Assembly: GCA_026686845.1 (NCBI GenBank)
Contig: JAIVEN010000002.1
Span: 40,255,001 to 40,319,000 of the forward strand
Direction: 5' to 3'
Source: Adenanthera pavonina
Taxonomy: Eukaryota > Streptophyta > Magnoliopsida > Fabales > Fabaceae
Length of the DNA stretch: 64,000 bases
A program made the position numbers and the translations under genes. Under the pieces are notes generated by a model. That model saw only the letters and a list, made by a program, of their open reading frames with translations. It did not search any database and was not told where the DNA came from. Of the stretch, positions 11,079 through 22,900 are shown in pieces (position 1 is the first letter of the stretch; every line of letters begins with the position of its first letter).

Positions 11079-12421
11079 TGTCTTTCATTGTGAGTTCTCT
11101 TGTGTGGCATCTCCAACAAGTATTTGTCTTTCCATCTTTTGTTGATTTTTCCTCTGTTGTGACTTGCTTGTGGCATTTTTTGTTTCCTTCTTATTTGAGA
11201 CAAGAATTGTTGCTGTCCAGAATTTATGTTTTTTTTTGTTTATTTGAGTCATATATTAAAAAAGTTCGAATTTCTTTTGTTGCTACAATTTTTTAGTGTT
11301 TAGATAATAGTGAGTTTTCTATCTAGAAATTAAAAAAATTAAAAAAATTAAAAAATTGTTGTGATCTCTGCACAAAAGAAAAGGAGCATATAAAGGTGCA
11401 GAATTAGAAAAAAGTAAAAAAAAATCCAAAATAAAAAAAAAGTTTGTGACTTGCTGCTGGAAAAAAAAAAAGAAAGCAGAACAGTAGTAAAAAAAAAAAG
11501 AAGAAGAAAAAACAACAGATTCGAAATTGATAATGGTTGCACAATTTCCTTACCTGTGTTTGAATTGGTTGAAGACTTGAATTGCAAGTTGGTAGCTTTT
11601 AGTTACCAATTACTTTTCTATTTGTTGGTTGGCTTCCTAACTAAGAATTGATTAAGTTGCAAGTTGTTGAAGTTGCCTAATTTTTCTTGTTCTTACCTCC
11701 CAAGTCATATAAGAGGTTTCCTAAAATCAACATTTGATTGGTAAGTTTCAGATTTGGTGGGATTTTGCTACTTTCCTATTTTGATTCATATCAATAGTTT
11801 CCTAATTTCTTACTTCTTTGTGCTGAATCTTACTTTCCTATTTTGCTTCCTTCTTTGTTTCCTAATTTCTTCATTCTTTGATTGATTCTTTAGTTTCCTA
11901 TTTTCTTCCTTGACTTTACTTTCGTATTTCCTTCCTTTCTTAGTTTCCTAAGTTGTTGTTTATGTCTTTTCTTATTTTCTAACTTCTTCTATCCAGATTT
12001 TAAACCATTCCTTCCTTTCCATAATATCACACCATCATCATAGTCTCCATACACCTCCATTCTTCTTCTAAAAACTTGCTGGACTTTGCTAATATCTAGT
12101 ACCCTTTTTGCTATACGTTTTTCTTTGAATTGTTGGTGTCCCTTTTTAGATTCTTTGAGAACTTTGAATTTTGGGACTTTAGTTTTGAGATTGCCGCTTC
12201 ATACATACTTCTCCTTTTGATTTGTTAGAATTTTATTAAGAACAATATAACGAGCAAGTTGAGTGGTAAAAGACAAGAGTGTTTTACATCATTGAAAAAG
12301 TCAATCTTTATTTGTGAAACATGAGTGCTAATAAATTTTTGAGTGGAAACACGTCAGAGAGTGATTTGTGAGGTCCATATTTCTTTCCTCTTTGTTTTCA
12401 CTAACATTTCAAGTTCTGAGT
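11079..12421 (+). other. Leader-like region upstream of Gypsy gag
   Basis: No gene. The sequence is T-rich with repeated TTTCCTATTTT / TTCCTTC motifs (11750-11950). Segments near 12230-12360 (TTTTATTAAGAACAATATAA, ACAAGAGTGTTTTACATCAT, GAGTGGAAACACGTCAGAGA) resemble the long 5' leader of a group of plant Gypsy elements. I did not find a matching LTR or primer site. Confidence 0.45.
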
Positions 12422-13656
12422 ATGGCTAAAAAAGAAAGTGCAATTGATTTTAAAGTTTTAATGAGAGTTTTCAATGATCAAATCAATGAGTTGAATGCTA
12501 AATTGGATAGCATGGGGTCTCGTTCCAAGCCCCATAAATGGCGCGATCAAGTGATCATTAAAGAAATCCATCCAAAAAGAGACAAGCAAGTTTCTTCTTT
12601 CAAAGATATTAAATCAAAGATCCCACTATTCCATGGTGAGAAAGATGTTGATGTTTACTTGGAGTGGGAAAGAATAGTTGATCAAGCATTTGAATGTTGT
12701 AACTAGTCTGAGTTGGAAAAGATACAGTGTGTATACCTTAAATTTAGTAAAAATGTTGCTACTTGGTGGAAACAAATGGAGTGCCAACGAACTATTAAAG
12801 GAGAGCCTTCTATTACAACATGGAGTGAGATGAAAACGGTCATGAGAAAAAAGTTTGCATTGTCTCATTTGCATAAGCACCCTCATGGAGCTAAGATTGT
12901 TGATAAATATTGCAAAGAGGTTCAAGTTCTTTTGGCTCAAGATTCATGTGATTCCCACTTGGGGAAAGAAGATAATGTGGAAGGTCTCTCTTATTCTCAA
13001 ACCTCTTATAATGATATCTCTTATGTTAGGATAGATGATTTAAGATGTGCTGAACTTGAGAATCCCAATGAATTTAATGATGTTGATTGTGTTAATGGGA
13101 TTGATCATGATAGTTGCTAAATCTTGAGAAAATTGAGCTAGATGTTGTTAGTATTGCATTAGATAGCTTTGATTCTATTTATGCTTTTAATAAGCAAATT
13201 GAAAATCTTGATGTAGCACAACTGGAAAACAATGAAGTTGCTTGTGCTTATAAGATTAATAGCCATGATTGTGTGCAACTTTTAGAGGAATATAATGCTT
13301 TACATGTTGCTAATGATTTGATTGAAAATTCTTTGAATAGTAGCATGCTAATTCCAAGTAGTGCTGATGATGTGATTTCATTGGAAATTGGTTCATATGA
13401 TTACATTGATGAGATTGAGCATGTTGACATGGTGATTGGAAATTTTGATTGTGATGTTAATTTGATTGAACATGATAGCAATAGTTCTTTTGTACTAAAG
13501 ACAACCTATGAATCATTGCCATGTAACCATTTGTGTAAAAGTCATGAAAAGTTGAAGAGTGAGCTAGAGTGGAAGAATAAGAGTAATAAGAGAGGAAATG
13601 TCCAGAAAATTGTTGTGAGTGGAAAAAGAGTGCGTGAAAAGAAGATTGAGAGATGA
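12422..13656 (+). pseudogene. Ty3/Gypsy gag pseudogene
   Basis: The frame opens with MAKKESAIDF at 12422. The capsid (Retrotrans_gag) domain is clear: KIPLFHGEKDVDVYLEWE, then ATWWKQMECQR and TTWSEMKTVMRKKF. One in-frame TAG (12704-12706) interrupts it. After about 12910 similarity to the family ends and acidic, Asn/Asp-rich sequence follows; a stop at 13118 and a frame change lead into a 180-codon frame (13114-13656) of unknown nature. No zinc knuckle, protease or polymerase follows. It is a decapitated element, and the 180-codon part may be unrelated DNA joined to it. Confidence 0.7.
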
Positions 13657-15228
13657 ATGAATAGTGCATTTTTCACTAAAACTTTGTGAGTTTTCTTGTC
13701 CTCTTGGTGAGCTTGAGAGACTCTTTAGCATATCATAGAAAGTGGTCTTTTCTTTGTGGTGTCTATAGCTAAGGTTTCAAGAAACAAGTTTTCTTGGGGT
13801 CTTGCTTTTTGACCAATAACTTATATTCTTCCTATTCATGCATTCTTCTTTGTTTGTCTTTTCTATTTGTTTAATGTGTTCTTGGTGTTTTATTTGCTGC
13901 TCTTTGATCCTAGCATGATCCTTACGTTTCCCAATTCGATTGAAGGTTCATAAGACAAGTTCTACACGGGTTTTCTATCACATACAGTACAGCATTAGTT
14001 CCATCTACCATACTCTATCCCTTTCCAATCACCATTAGAACCAAGAGTGGTTAACAGGGCATTAGTTCCAACTTTTAATTAACCCATATCACTTTATTTA
14101 TATCATTGTTAAAACCAATAAAAAAAGAAAGATAAGCCAGAAAGAGTGAGCTCCAAACCTGGAGAGAGAGCATACAGAGTACAATCCACCAGAGGCAAGA
14201 TTAAGCCTCTAGTAGTTTCAAGCAACAAAGCATGGTGTCTAATTCAATCAAGCTGAGCTATCACAGTGGTTGCCAAAGGTCGTGTATGGTGAATCGTTCA
14301 AATCTAATGATGGCTTCTTGCGGTAGCGTCTAGCACGGATAATGCAATGCACTTCTATGTAACTATGTGGTAGCTAGAACAAAGTAAAAAGCTATGCCAA
14401 TGAATAAATCCTTGCAACATTGGTCAATAAACAAAAGATAACCTAAAAAAGAAAAATAGGAAAAGGGCCGGTGGGGGGAGGAAGATAAGAGAAAGATGGG
14501 TGTCGAGGCTGCTGTTGCTAAAGCAAGTAGATGAGTTCAAGTTTAGCTACGTTGGTGAGAATAGTTTGACTTGCATTAAATGAAACACTATTGTGAGAGT
14601 TTGGCTAGGTTGTGTAGAACACTACATAAATTCATTTCTAAATCATGATATTACCTTGAATGCGTGCCATATAGACATGGAACAAAATGGCGTAGAGGTG
14701 ATAATTTCTATCAGGAACCAAGGGCCATTCATCACGAGCTCATCTTGCACTTTCACTGTGTAAGATGCATCTTATTGTTCAGATGTGGCTGCATATATAA
14801 AGATAAGGAATCACACGTAAAGGTATAATAAAAATGGCAAATAAAAGATGGAATATGTAGAAATCACGCGAGCATAAGAAAAAGTAGGGGGTAAGGAGAG
14901 AAAGAAGATCATCATGAAGGAGACCTTGGATCCATAATTTAAAATGTGATGATAGGGCTATAGTTAAGGTTGGATAGCAGCAACTCTATATAGCCAAGGG
15001 ATAAGATCAAACCTGTGACATTTACAAGACAAACAACATTAAAGCATGGAGTAGTAAGTCAGGTGCTGTGAAGGTTGACAACTTACCTATTAATTTGTCT
15101 TTTGGTCATCTAGTCTGGAGCACATAGTAGATATCTATGAGGTTGACAATGTCATGAGGAATTGGGGTGTCAATTAACAGGATTTGTGTGGAGGCCTGGA
15201 AGGTGATCATATATGGAGAGGTTGTGGG
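13657..15228. other. No recognised gene
   Basis: The stretch 13657-14000 is T-rich and may be the rest of the preceding element. From 14100 to 15228 the base composition is more balanced, with a purine-rich run near 14465, but no open frame of note and no transposon terminus is visible. Confidence 0.4.
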
Positions 15229-18200
15229 TATATTAATATCATATCTCATACTTAGGCCCATTTTCCATGTATTAGACTATATTTAAGCCCATTAATACTT
15301 GATTTGAGACTTGATTACATAAAATAACTTAAACCAATTTTCTAATTTTCGGGTACTATTCCTTTAGTAAATCTCATTTTACCCGATGAACTTTGAAAAT
15401 TCATAACTAAATATAAAAAAATTATATTGATATAATTCAAGTATTTAAAAGTAGTTTAAAATATTATCTATATGGAAAAAATATTGAACAGGGAAAATAC
15501 TTGCCAATTTATATAGTAAATTAATACAAACTTTACTATAGCAATAGTCATTTATGAAAATTCCTGATTCTGACTATATCTTTGAAAATTCATCATAATT
15601 TACACATAACTCCAAATTGAGTGATCTTGGTGTCATGAAAAGCCCTTTATGTCTACTTTACAATCATATAATGTAGTCATGTATTATACATCAAATTTCC
15701 ATATAGTATAGGTATTTTCCAACAGTGCTCAGAATGGTCACTTACATCATTCAACTTTGCAAAATACACCTTCATATATACATACATGGCCATTTCATGT
15801 CTCCACTTTGCACATTACATTATGTTAGACCTAAATAAACATAATTATATTCATGTAAAGTCCTAAAATTATACACATTATTTTTGCAAAGTATTCCAAG
15901 AAAAACACTAATGCAAGCAAATTCATTTTAATTAAGAGTTTGCTTTTCCTTCCCTTTTTCTTCTTAGGCAATCTTGCCATGACTTGGACTTATAAAGTAA
16001 AACATTTGGAAAGAGAATGAGATTCAAAGATATTGTGCCTTATTGAGCTACCCACTGAAAGATGAATTTTAGGCACCAAAATTCGAACTTAGAAGGCACT
16101 GTAGCAATATGGAACAACTGTTCACACTTACCAGAAGAACTTTAAACTTGAAAATTCGTATGTTCTAACAAAGAAATATTTGTCAAAGATGAAAATTCAA
16201 ATTTTACTTTAGAATAGATGAACTTCAAAGTTCAACATCAAAGTCTTTAGCTTCCGATCTCTGTGAAATTCATCTGTTGACACACTAAAATTAAAACTTT
16301 GAGTGTCAGATGCATTAAATGTGGTTGGTGAACGAATAGTTTTTCAAAGTAACCATTGGGTAATGTCTCTAACGGATAGATCTTGTCTCTAACATATAGT
16401 TAAGACATAAATCTATAAATAGAATTTCATTTGAAGATGTGGGTAGCGATTTTACATTGCATATACAAAAAATCTACTAAATTCTTAAGTCAAAGTCTCC
16501 TACTCTTACATACTTCATTTTCTGTACTTAAACTTTCATATACACTCTAAATTAGAGAGTTTAATCACTGTAATCAATCTTATCTTCTCCTGGAAGAAAG
16601 ATTTTCTTGTGAGGGAATATCACAAGAGATTTGGGAAGCACTTAGCTAGAGTGCAAAGAGTAAGATTGTAAGCTCTAAGAACAGATCATCAAGTTGTACT
16701 GAGGCAATTGCAAGAAGTCCACTGAATTCTTGCAAGATAGTTGAAAATCTCAAGTGGTGGCTTAGGGACTGGACATAGGTTAAGACAAAGAGACTGAACC
16801 AGGATAAACATTTGTGTCCTCTCTTCTCTTATATTTCTTTTACCTTGTTGTTCCTTTATATTCTGTTTTTACTGTCACTTTTGCTTTTATCACTCTCGTG
16901 ACTTTTGCAGAAAATTTTAATCTTCCCAATTCTCCCCCCCCTCTTGGGAAGCTAGCATATCTAACAAAATAATCTCAATAGTTACAACCAAATATGTGCA
17001 TATTTTATCATACAATTCATTGAAATATCATTTGAAAACAATCAATTAATTTATGCCATACATTTTCATAGAAATGTGGGCATGGTGACATTCTAAAAAT
17101 GGGATATCCAAGAGTCATAAAAACTCTTATTCAAATGGCAAACATATAAAATACAACACAAAACATCAATATCATAGCAAGGGATGTTCAAAACATCATT
17201 GCAAATAATTTTAACAACTTTAACATAATTGGTAAAATAACTACCGTTAGACTTTCCAAGTTTCAACAAATTTTACACACCTTTCCCTTGATCTTCTATT
17301 CCTCTTGGAATCCTATTTCATCATCAAAACAAGTCTCAATCCAAGAATTGCACAACTTGCTTCTCAAAGTGCCACTTTAACCCTAAAAATCTATATAGTT
17401 ATTCTTTGGGAATTTTTTGTACAACACACTTGTTCTAACCTATTTTGAACCCAAGGAATTAATTTTTGGGTCAAAATTATGAATTTCCATCCAATCTTAA
17501 ACCCTAAATGGGCAGAAAAATAACAAAAATTGTAGAAAAATAATAACTCAACAAACTTTCACACCAATGATATATTCTTGTATCTTGAAGCATTTCTAAG
17601 CATTTCTATGGTTTAGTTTCTTCATGACATTTTCTCTCTCTTTTCTCTCTCTAGTTGAAACTTTTAGAGGCAAAAAGAGAGAAAATAATCCATAAGAACC
17701 ATTTTACACACTCAAGAACACAAGATATTGGTCATAGTGTATTACCTTGAACCTTTGAGACCTTGGCTTGCTTCTTTTGTCTTCTTCCTCCTCCAATTTT
17801 TTCTTTGTGTTTTCTCACTCTCCACCCTCTATTTTGGACGTGTTTTAGGTAGAAAAATGAAGACCCAATGGCTTAACCCATGCTTAAGAAGAAAGAGATC
17901 TAATAGCAAATTAATCATGGCAAATTTTTTTATCAAACTTGGTTACCTTTTATTAAATCTTTTCAAATAATTCCCTTGGTGTCCTTGGTCTGGTCTCAGA
18001 CGTGTCTTACCCTCAATTTTGGCCAAAATTGATTTAATAATTTTTATGGACTAATATATCCTTTACTGATTAAATTTACCCATATAGATTCAGTATTTTT
18101 ATCAAAATTGTCATTAAATTGGTATAGGATTGTCCAACAATTACTTTTAGTCCAAAATCATTATTTTGACCCAAAATATATTTTAGCAAGGTCCATTAAT

Positions 18201-18674
18201 TTTTATTAAATTAATGCTGCCACTTCCTGCAATCTAAACTAATTTTAATCGGATAAAATATTAATATTAAACTCTAATTACCTAATAAATATTATTTTAA
18301 TCTAAATAAATTTCATACTATATTTCATTGGGTTTAGCTCATTGAGAGCTTCATTTTGACTATAATTTTTCATATTTATAAAAATGCTCTTTAGTTAAGG
18401 TAAATTTATAATTTTTAAAACTTTTGGGTCATTAAGTGTAATTTTTCTCAAAATTTATAAATTTTTCTTCATATCCTGCACACGTCCACCACCATTCTCT
18501 TTTCTTTTTTTTTTTGAGGGGTAAAACTGTCATTTTTTTCATTTTCCTTCTAATTGAGATAATTGACATCTTTACCTTATTTCATGCAAAACGGTGCATA
18601 CCCATTTTACAAATTTCTTATAGATTTTAAAATATTGAGCTTTGAACATCCAGAAAATATTTCAAGATATTACA
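15229..18674 (+). mobile_element. Solo Gypsy-type LTR (copy F), interrupted
   Basis: It aligns along its length with the solo LTR at 45969-48501: CATTTTCCATGTATTAGACT, GAACTTTGAAAATTCATAAC, GTCATTAAATTGGTAT and TATTTTAGCAAGG occur in the same order, and it ends AAGATATTACA (18674) where the other ends AGGATATTACA. The start near 15229 is eroded. Without the inserted Copia LTR (16031-16966) it is about 2.5 kb, matching the other copy. No internal region or partner LTR is attached. Confidence 0.8.
16031..16966 (+). mobile_element. Truncated Copia LTR (copy C) nested in Gypsy LTR
   Basis: The right end CTCTTGGGAAGCTAGC...CTAACA at 16966 matches the end of LTR copy A at 5570. The left end starts in the middle of the family (TATTGTGCCTTATTGAGCTA matches copy A near 4645), so about 500 bp of the LTR is missing. 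Host LTR sequence resumes directly on the right (ATAATCTCAATAG). No primer site follows, so it is a solo or truncated LTR. Confidence 0.85.
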
Positions 18675-18988
18675 TTTTTAAATTGAACATTGTAATGGAT
18701 GATGAAGTCAGTGAATAAATATGAAATGCCTTCACGAATGATTGAGATATATCCTTGAAAGAGTGCTGGATCAATGATTCGGCTGTGAAATTTTGTTCCC
18801 TGTGGTGCAAGTGTTAAGCACAAGATTAAAATGAATGTGAGGAAAAGATAAAAAACAATGGGCAAAGAGATAATAAGAGGATTAAGCAATTTTTTATGTA
18901 TGTCTAAGTGCAAGAGTAGTATATCAAGTGAGTGAAGCATGTATGGGGGAAGTTTCTTGGTTCCAGAAAAAATGTGTGACTTAGACAT
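18662..18988 (-). CDS. Unrecognised 108-codon open frame with a hydrophobic segment
   Basis: The frame opens with MSKSHIFSGTKKLPPYML and has one strongly hydrophobic stretch (about residues 37-62, LIISLPIVFYLFLTFILIL) that could span a membrane. I know no family it fits. Its last codons run into the end of the LTR at 18674, which argues against an intact conserved gene. It may be a chance frame or the remains of an exon. Nothing in the flanks supports expression. Confidence 0.2.
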   Translation of the reverse strand: MSKSHIFSGTKKLPPYMLHSLDILLLHLDIHKKLLNPLIISLPIVFYLFLTFILILCLTLAPQGTKFHSRIIDPALFQGYISIIREGISYLFTDFIIHYNVQFKNVIS

Positions 18989-20759
18989 ATATTGTCGTAG
19001 GAGGCTGATATGGAGCCAAGGATGATAGTGGGGTTATGGGGATGTGGTTCATGGATGCGGAAGGGACGTGCTACAATGGAAAGTGGAAAAGAACTATTAG
19101 GGAGAGATAAAATGGTGAGTTTAGATGGAGGATAAGTAGGATTTTATAGAAAGAGATGTAAATGCTGCACAATGGGTTTTTTTGGAAATTGGATACTTCG
19201 AATGCAATAAGCATATGTGGAAAGAAAGTAGTCGTAAGAATTAATTATCACTGAATGATCAATCTAAACATTAAACAGTAGAATAATCAGAGTGTGGGAA
19301 TTTGTTAATGGGTTTTTAATACTGAGAGAGTGTGAAAGTGGTATTGGAAGATGGGGGAAAGGTAGATAACATCGTGAGAAAAATCATACTATGTAGGTTT
19401 GTAGGAAGAGAAGATGGAAGCTTGTTGGGTAAGTTTCACTTAGGGACCATACATAGTAGGTTGTCCATAGGAAGCATTGGGAAAAGTGGTTAGCAGCAGT
19501 TGCACTTCCTATTTTAAAAATATTTATGTATAGTTTTTTAGCTCTCCTCGTTACACTGACCTAAGTAAAGACATTATTTTTTCTTTGTTTTTTATTTTTT
19601 TCCTTTATGGTTTCATTTTTTTTTCTTTGCTATATAGTGTGAGATTTTTTGTAAGCCCCAAAAATTGTTGTTGATTCTAATCCTTAGAATATTTAGTATC
19701 TTTTTTTCTCTTTCCTTTTTTCCACGTTCTGACTTATATATATATATATGTATATGTGTGTAAATGAAAATCAATCAGAGAAAGAAATGCGAAATGAGAA
19801 GGAGGGAATAGAACTGCAGAAGAGGTAAATGCAAGTTAACTCAGCTAGGGTAGGCTTGTGTAGATTATTTGATGGGAATTTGTATGGAACTCGTGTGATT
19901 GAAATCATCTAATTGATCAAGTGAACTTCTTCATGTTAATGATGCTATTGAAGATGAAACTAAATGAAAGGAAGGATAAATATGGTTGGAGCCATTTTTA
20001 TTGAAAATTTTTTTGTCCTGGGTATGCACATGTTGCTTAAATGTATGTATTAATTTAGTAGAATCTTGATGAATTGAAATATTTAAAGTATTAACTAGAT
20101 TGAAGAAATTTTGCTTCTGCATGTAAGTATCCCTATTGAAAACTAGTTTTATTTATGTAATTGATACATAAATGGATTCATAATAAATATAAAGTTCCTT
20201 TTGATTATATTGTCTTAATTTGAGATAAGTATCAAAATTTAAATATAATTCAGATAATGAAAATTTAAAATTGGCAACTTAAATTAAGAATGCCAAATAT
20301 TGAGTGCTCCATGTCGACCTTATAAGATAGAGATAATGATAAAGTTTATTTGATTTAGTTGAGAACAATATGTGTAGAATAAATATATCCCAATAAGTGT
20401 AGTGTAGGGAAAAAAATAAATTTTGAGGAGATCCACTTTATTAAACCCAAGAAAAGAGAAGAAAGAAAAGAAGCATAATATCTATGGCTATGAATGTGCA
20501 AATATGCATTCTTCAATTTTTATCAACTATCTGATAGGTTTTAAAATTTGATTGAAATTCAATTAGTTCTTTTTTGTTTTTTTTACTTCAACACTATTGA
20601 CATAGATGTAGAGGTGAGATTATTGTAGTCATGGAAAAATAGATGGCAATTGTTTTGTTTAAAATTTTACATGTCTATAATAAAACTTGGAAAAAAAGTA
20701 ATATGTCATTGACTTCGTGGATTTTTCTTGCAATGTTTGACAACAGTGTGTGCAATAGG
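18989..20759. other. No recognised gene; TA/TG microsatellite
   Basis: A (TA)n run followed by TGTATATGTGTG lies at about 19736-19761. The rest is AT-rich with short open frames only. Confidence 0.4.
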
Positions 20760-21080
20760 AAGGTGTTATGTAGCCTCATGACCTCAGAGATTAACTAGAT
20801 GAAACAAATGAATAAAGATTAGCCATGAAACTGCCATAACTTCTTCCAAATTAACACTCCATAATGAGCCAATTGTAATCCATCAATAATGAGTTTATGT
20901 AACTCCTATAATCCCCTCTTTCTGTGTTTAATTTCTTTTAATTCTTTGTTTGAATTTAGGATGAAAATAGCCCTTTGAATCTAGTATAAATAGGGCTAAT
21001 TTCTATGTTTTCACATCAATTAAAATTGGGTTCAATACATTACAAGGAAGAGTGTTTTTTTTCTCTTCCAAGTTCAAAGC
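20760..21080 (+). mobile_element. Probable Gypsy 5' LTR
   Basis: The block has LTR architecture: a TATAAATA box at 20985-20992, a short transcribed part, and a tRNA-Met-like primer site just after it. A Gypsy gag follows on the same strand. The left edge is a guess, and no second LTR was found after the integrase remnant at 25708. Confidence 0.55.
20985..20992 (+). promoter_or_regulatory. TATA box of Gypsy LTR
   Basis: TATAAATA, about 100 bp before the primer site, is in the usual place for an LTR promoter. Confidence 0.55.
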
Positions 21081-21085
21081 TAGTT

Positions 21086-21096
21086 TGGTATCAAAG
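21086..21096 (+). other. Primer binding site (tRNA-Met-like)
   Basis: TGGTATCAAAG differs from the common TGGTATCAGAG by one base, a G-to-A change. Confidence 0.7.
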
Positions 21097-21469
21097 TCTA
21101 GTAAGAGAGCGTTCAGGAGTTGAATAGAGTGAGAGAACCATCAGAAATTGGCCTGAAAGTGACCAACAATTGCCGCTGCCACCTTCAAAATTCATTTCCG
21201 ATAATTATTTAGTCAAATGGACATCACCATCGTGGCCGAGGTTCAAAAAACCCAAGACTGGAGAAGTTCACAGCCGTCTGATGTCTCATGCACCTTCATG
21301 AGCCTTCACCAGAATTACACGGGCCACCACGTACCAGCTTGAGGTTGAAGACGACCACGTCGGCTACCACATCAGTATTGAGATGTCCAGTCAATGACAT
21401 GTCAGCCATCATTCACTTGCCACATGTCGCATTTTGCCACATAAGCATCCTAATTAGCTACTTTTCCTA

Positions 21470-21720
21470 AAATTATACTTTGACCCCCTAAACTTTTCAA
21501 ATTCCACTTTAACCCCGTATATTTCTTGAAATTCAACTTTTCCCCTAAATTTTCTAAAATTTCAATTTGACCCATAAATTTCCAGAAATTATACCAAAGC
21601 CTTGAATTTTCCATATCTTCACACTAGCCCCTAAACTTTTAAAAATGACCCTTTTTCTTTATATTTTTTGAAATTTCACCTCCATATATAAAAAATTCCC
21701 AAAAATACCAACTTTGCCTA
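21470..21720 (+). repeat. Degenerate periodic CCCTAAA-CTTT repeats in Gypsy leader
   Basis: Units such as CCCCCTAAACTTTTCAAATT, CCCCTAAATTTTCTAAAATT, CCCATAAATTTCCAGAAATT and CCCCTAAACTTTTAAAAATG recur roughly every 30-40 bp. They lie between the primer site and the gag start and look like an ancestral tandem array. Confidence 0.65.
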
Positions 21721-21811
21721 TTTTTAAATCTTCCTTTCCAATATATGCCTAAGCCTTACCAAAGCCTATTCAAAGCCTAAACTTCAATTCCAACCTACTC
21801 TAGCCTACAAA

Positions 21812-22890
21812 ATGCCTCCAAGACGTAGACTTGTGCATGAAGTTAAGATTGAAGAGTTGAGAAATCAAGTTCAACTGCTACAGGAACTTGTGAATGTCCA
21901 ACGAGCCCAGTTGGAGGAACAAGGAAGGCAAAGAGAAGAAGACTCGGATAGTAGCAACACTCCATCAGGTGGCAATTGCCATCCTTGAAGACCAATAATT
22001 CGCAGCAGTGATATTAAAGTTGATATTCCAGACTTCAAAGGAAAGCTCCAACCAGATGAATTTGTAGATTGTCTCCAAACAGTGGAATGAGTATTTGAAT
22101 ACAAAGAGGTGCCAAAAGACTAGAAAGTGAAGATTGTTGCCATCAAACTCAAGAAACATGCCTCAATATGGTGGGAAAATCTCAAGAAGAAGTATGAGCA
22201 TGAAGGCAAAAGCAAGATATGAACATGAGAGAAAATGCATTGCGAGCTTACTCGTAAGTTTCTACCTGATCATTATTATCAAGATAATTTTATTTAGTTA
22301 AAAAATCTATGAAAAAAAGCCTTGTCTGTGGAAAAATATACTAAGGAATTTGAGAAGCTTATGATGAAGTGTGATATTCAAGAAAAAGGAAGAGTAGACG
22401 ATAGCCCATTATCTTAGAGGGTTGAACACTAATATCGCACATCTAGTCCAACTTTAGCAATATTGGACTCTAGATGATATCATCCATCTACCTATCCGAT
22501 CAAGAAGCAATTGCCCAAAAAGTTCTCCTATCAATCGGGTTCCTCTACTGGATTTTTTTTATGGCCTCAAAACACAATTTCAACAACCAAATTCTTCGAG
22601 TAGGTCTCCACCTAAGGCTGCCAGGGAATCTAGTTTCAAAGCACCTAAGTGTTTCAAATGCCAAGGGTTCTGTTACATTGCTTTAGATTATCCCAACTAC
22701 AAGGTTGTTACCATTGTTGAAGGGGAAGCTTATGTAGCATCTGATGAAGAAAAAGAGGTAGTCTTTGATGTGGAAAAGCCAGTACATGAAGAGAAAGAGC
22801 CGTAGTATGATGAAGAATTTTTTTTTTGTTGATCATGGAGAATCTTTGGTGATTAGACGAAGTTTGTAAGTAGTACTAGTAAAAGAGGAA
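21812..22890 (+). pseudogene. Ty3/Gypsy gag pseudogene
   Basis: It starts MPPRRRLVHEVKIEELRNQV at 21812, a coiled-coil N-terminus typical of a group of plant Gypsy Gags. After a stop at 21987 the capsid domain reads DIPDFKGKLQPDEFVDCLQT and KKHASIWWENLKKKYEHEG, broken by several stops (near 22088, 22123 and 22219). The zinc knuckle near 22650 reads KCFKCQGFCYIALDYPNY, so the His and last Cys are both Tyr. An acidic linker (YVASDEEKEVVFDVEKPVHE) follows, after which protease should begin, but an LTR starts at 22901. Gag cannot be made. Confidence 0.85.
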
Positions 22891-22900
22891 CCGTGGCTTC

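Noticed and set aside
10934..11203. Lys/Arg/Glu-rich minus-strand frame resembling a nuclear or ribosomal protein
   Set aside because: The charge comes from a tandemly duplicated pyrimidine tract read in reverse; this is composition, not a gene.
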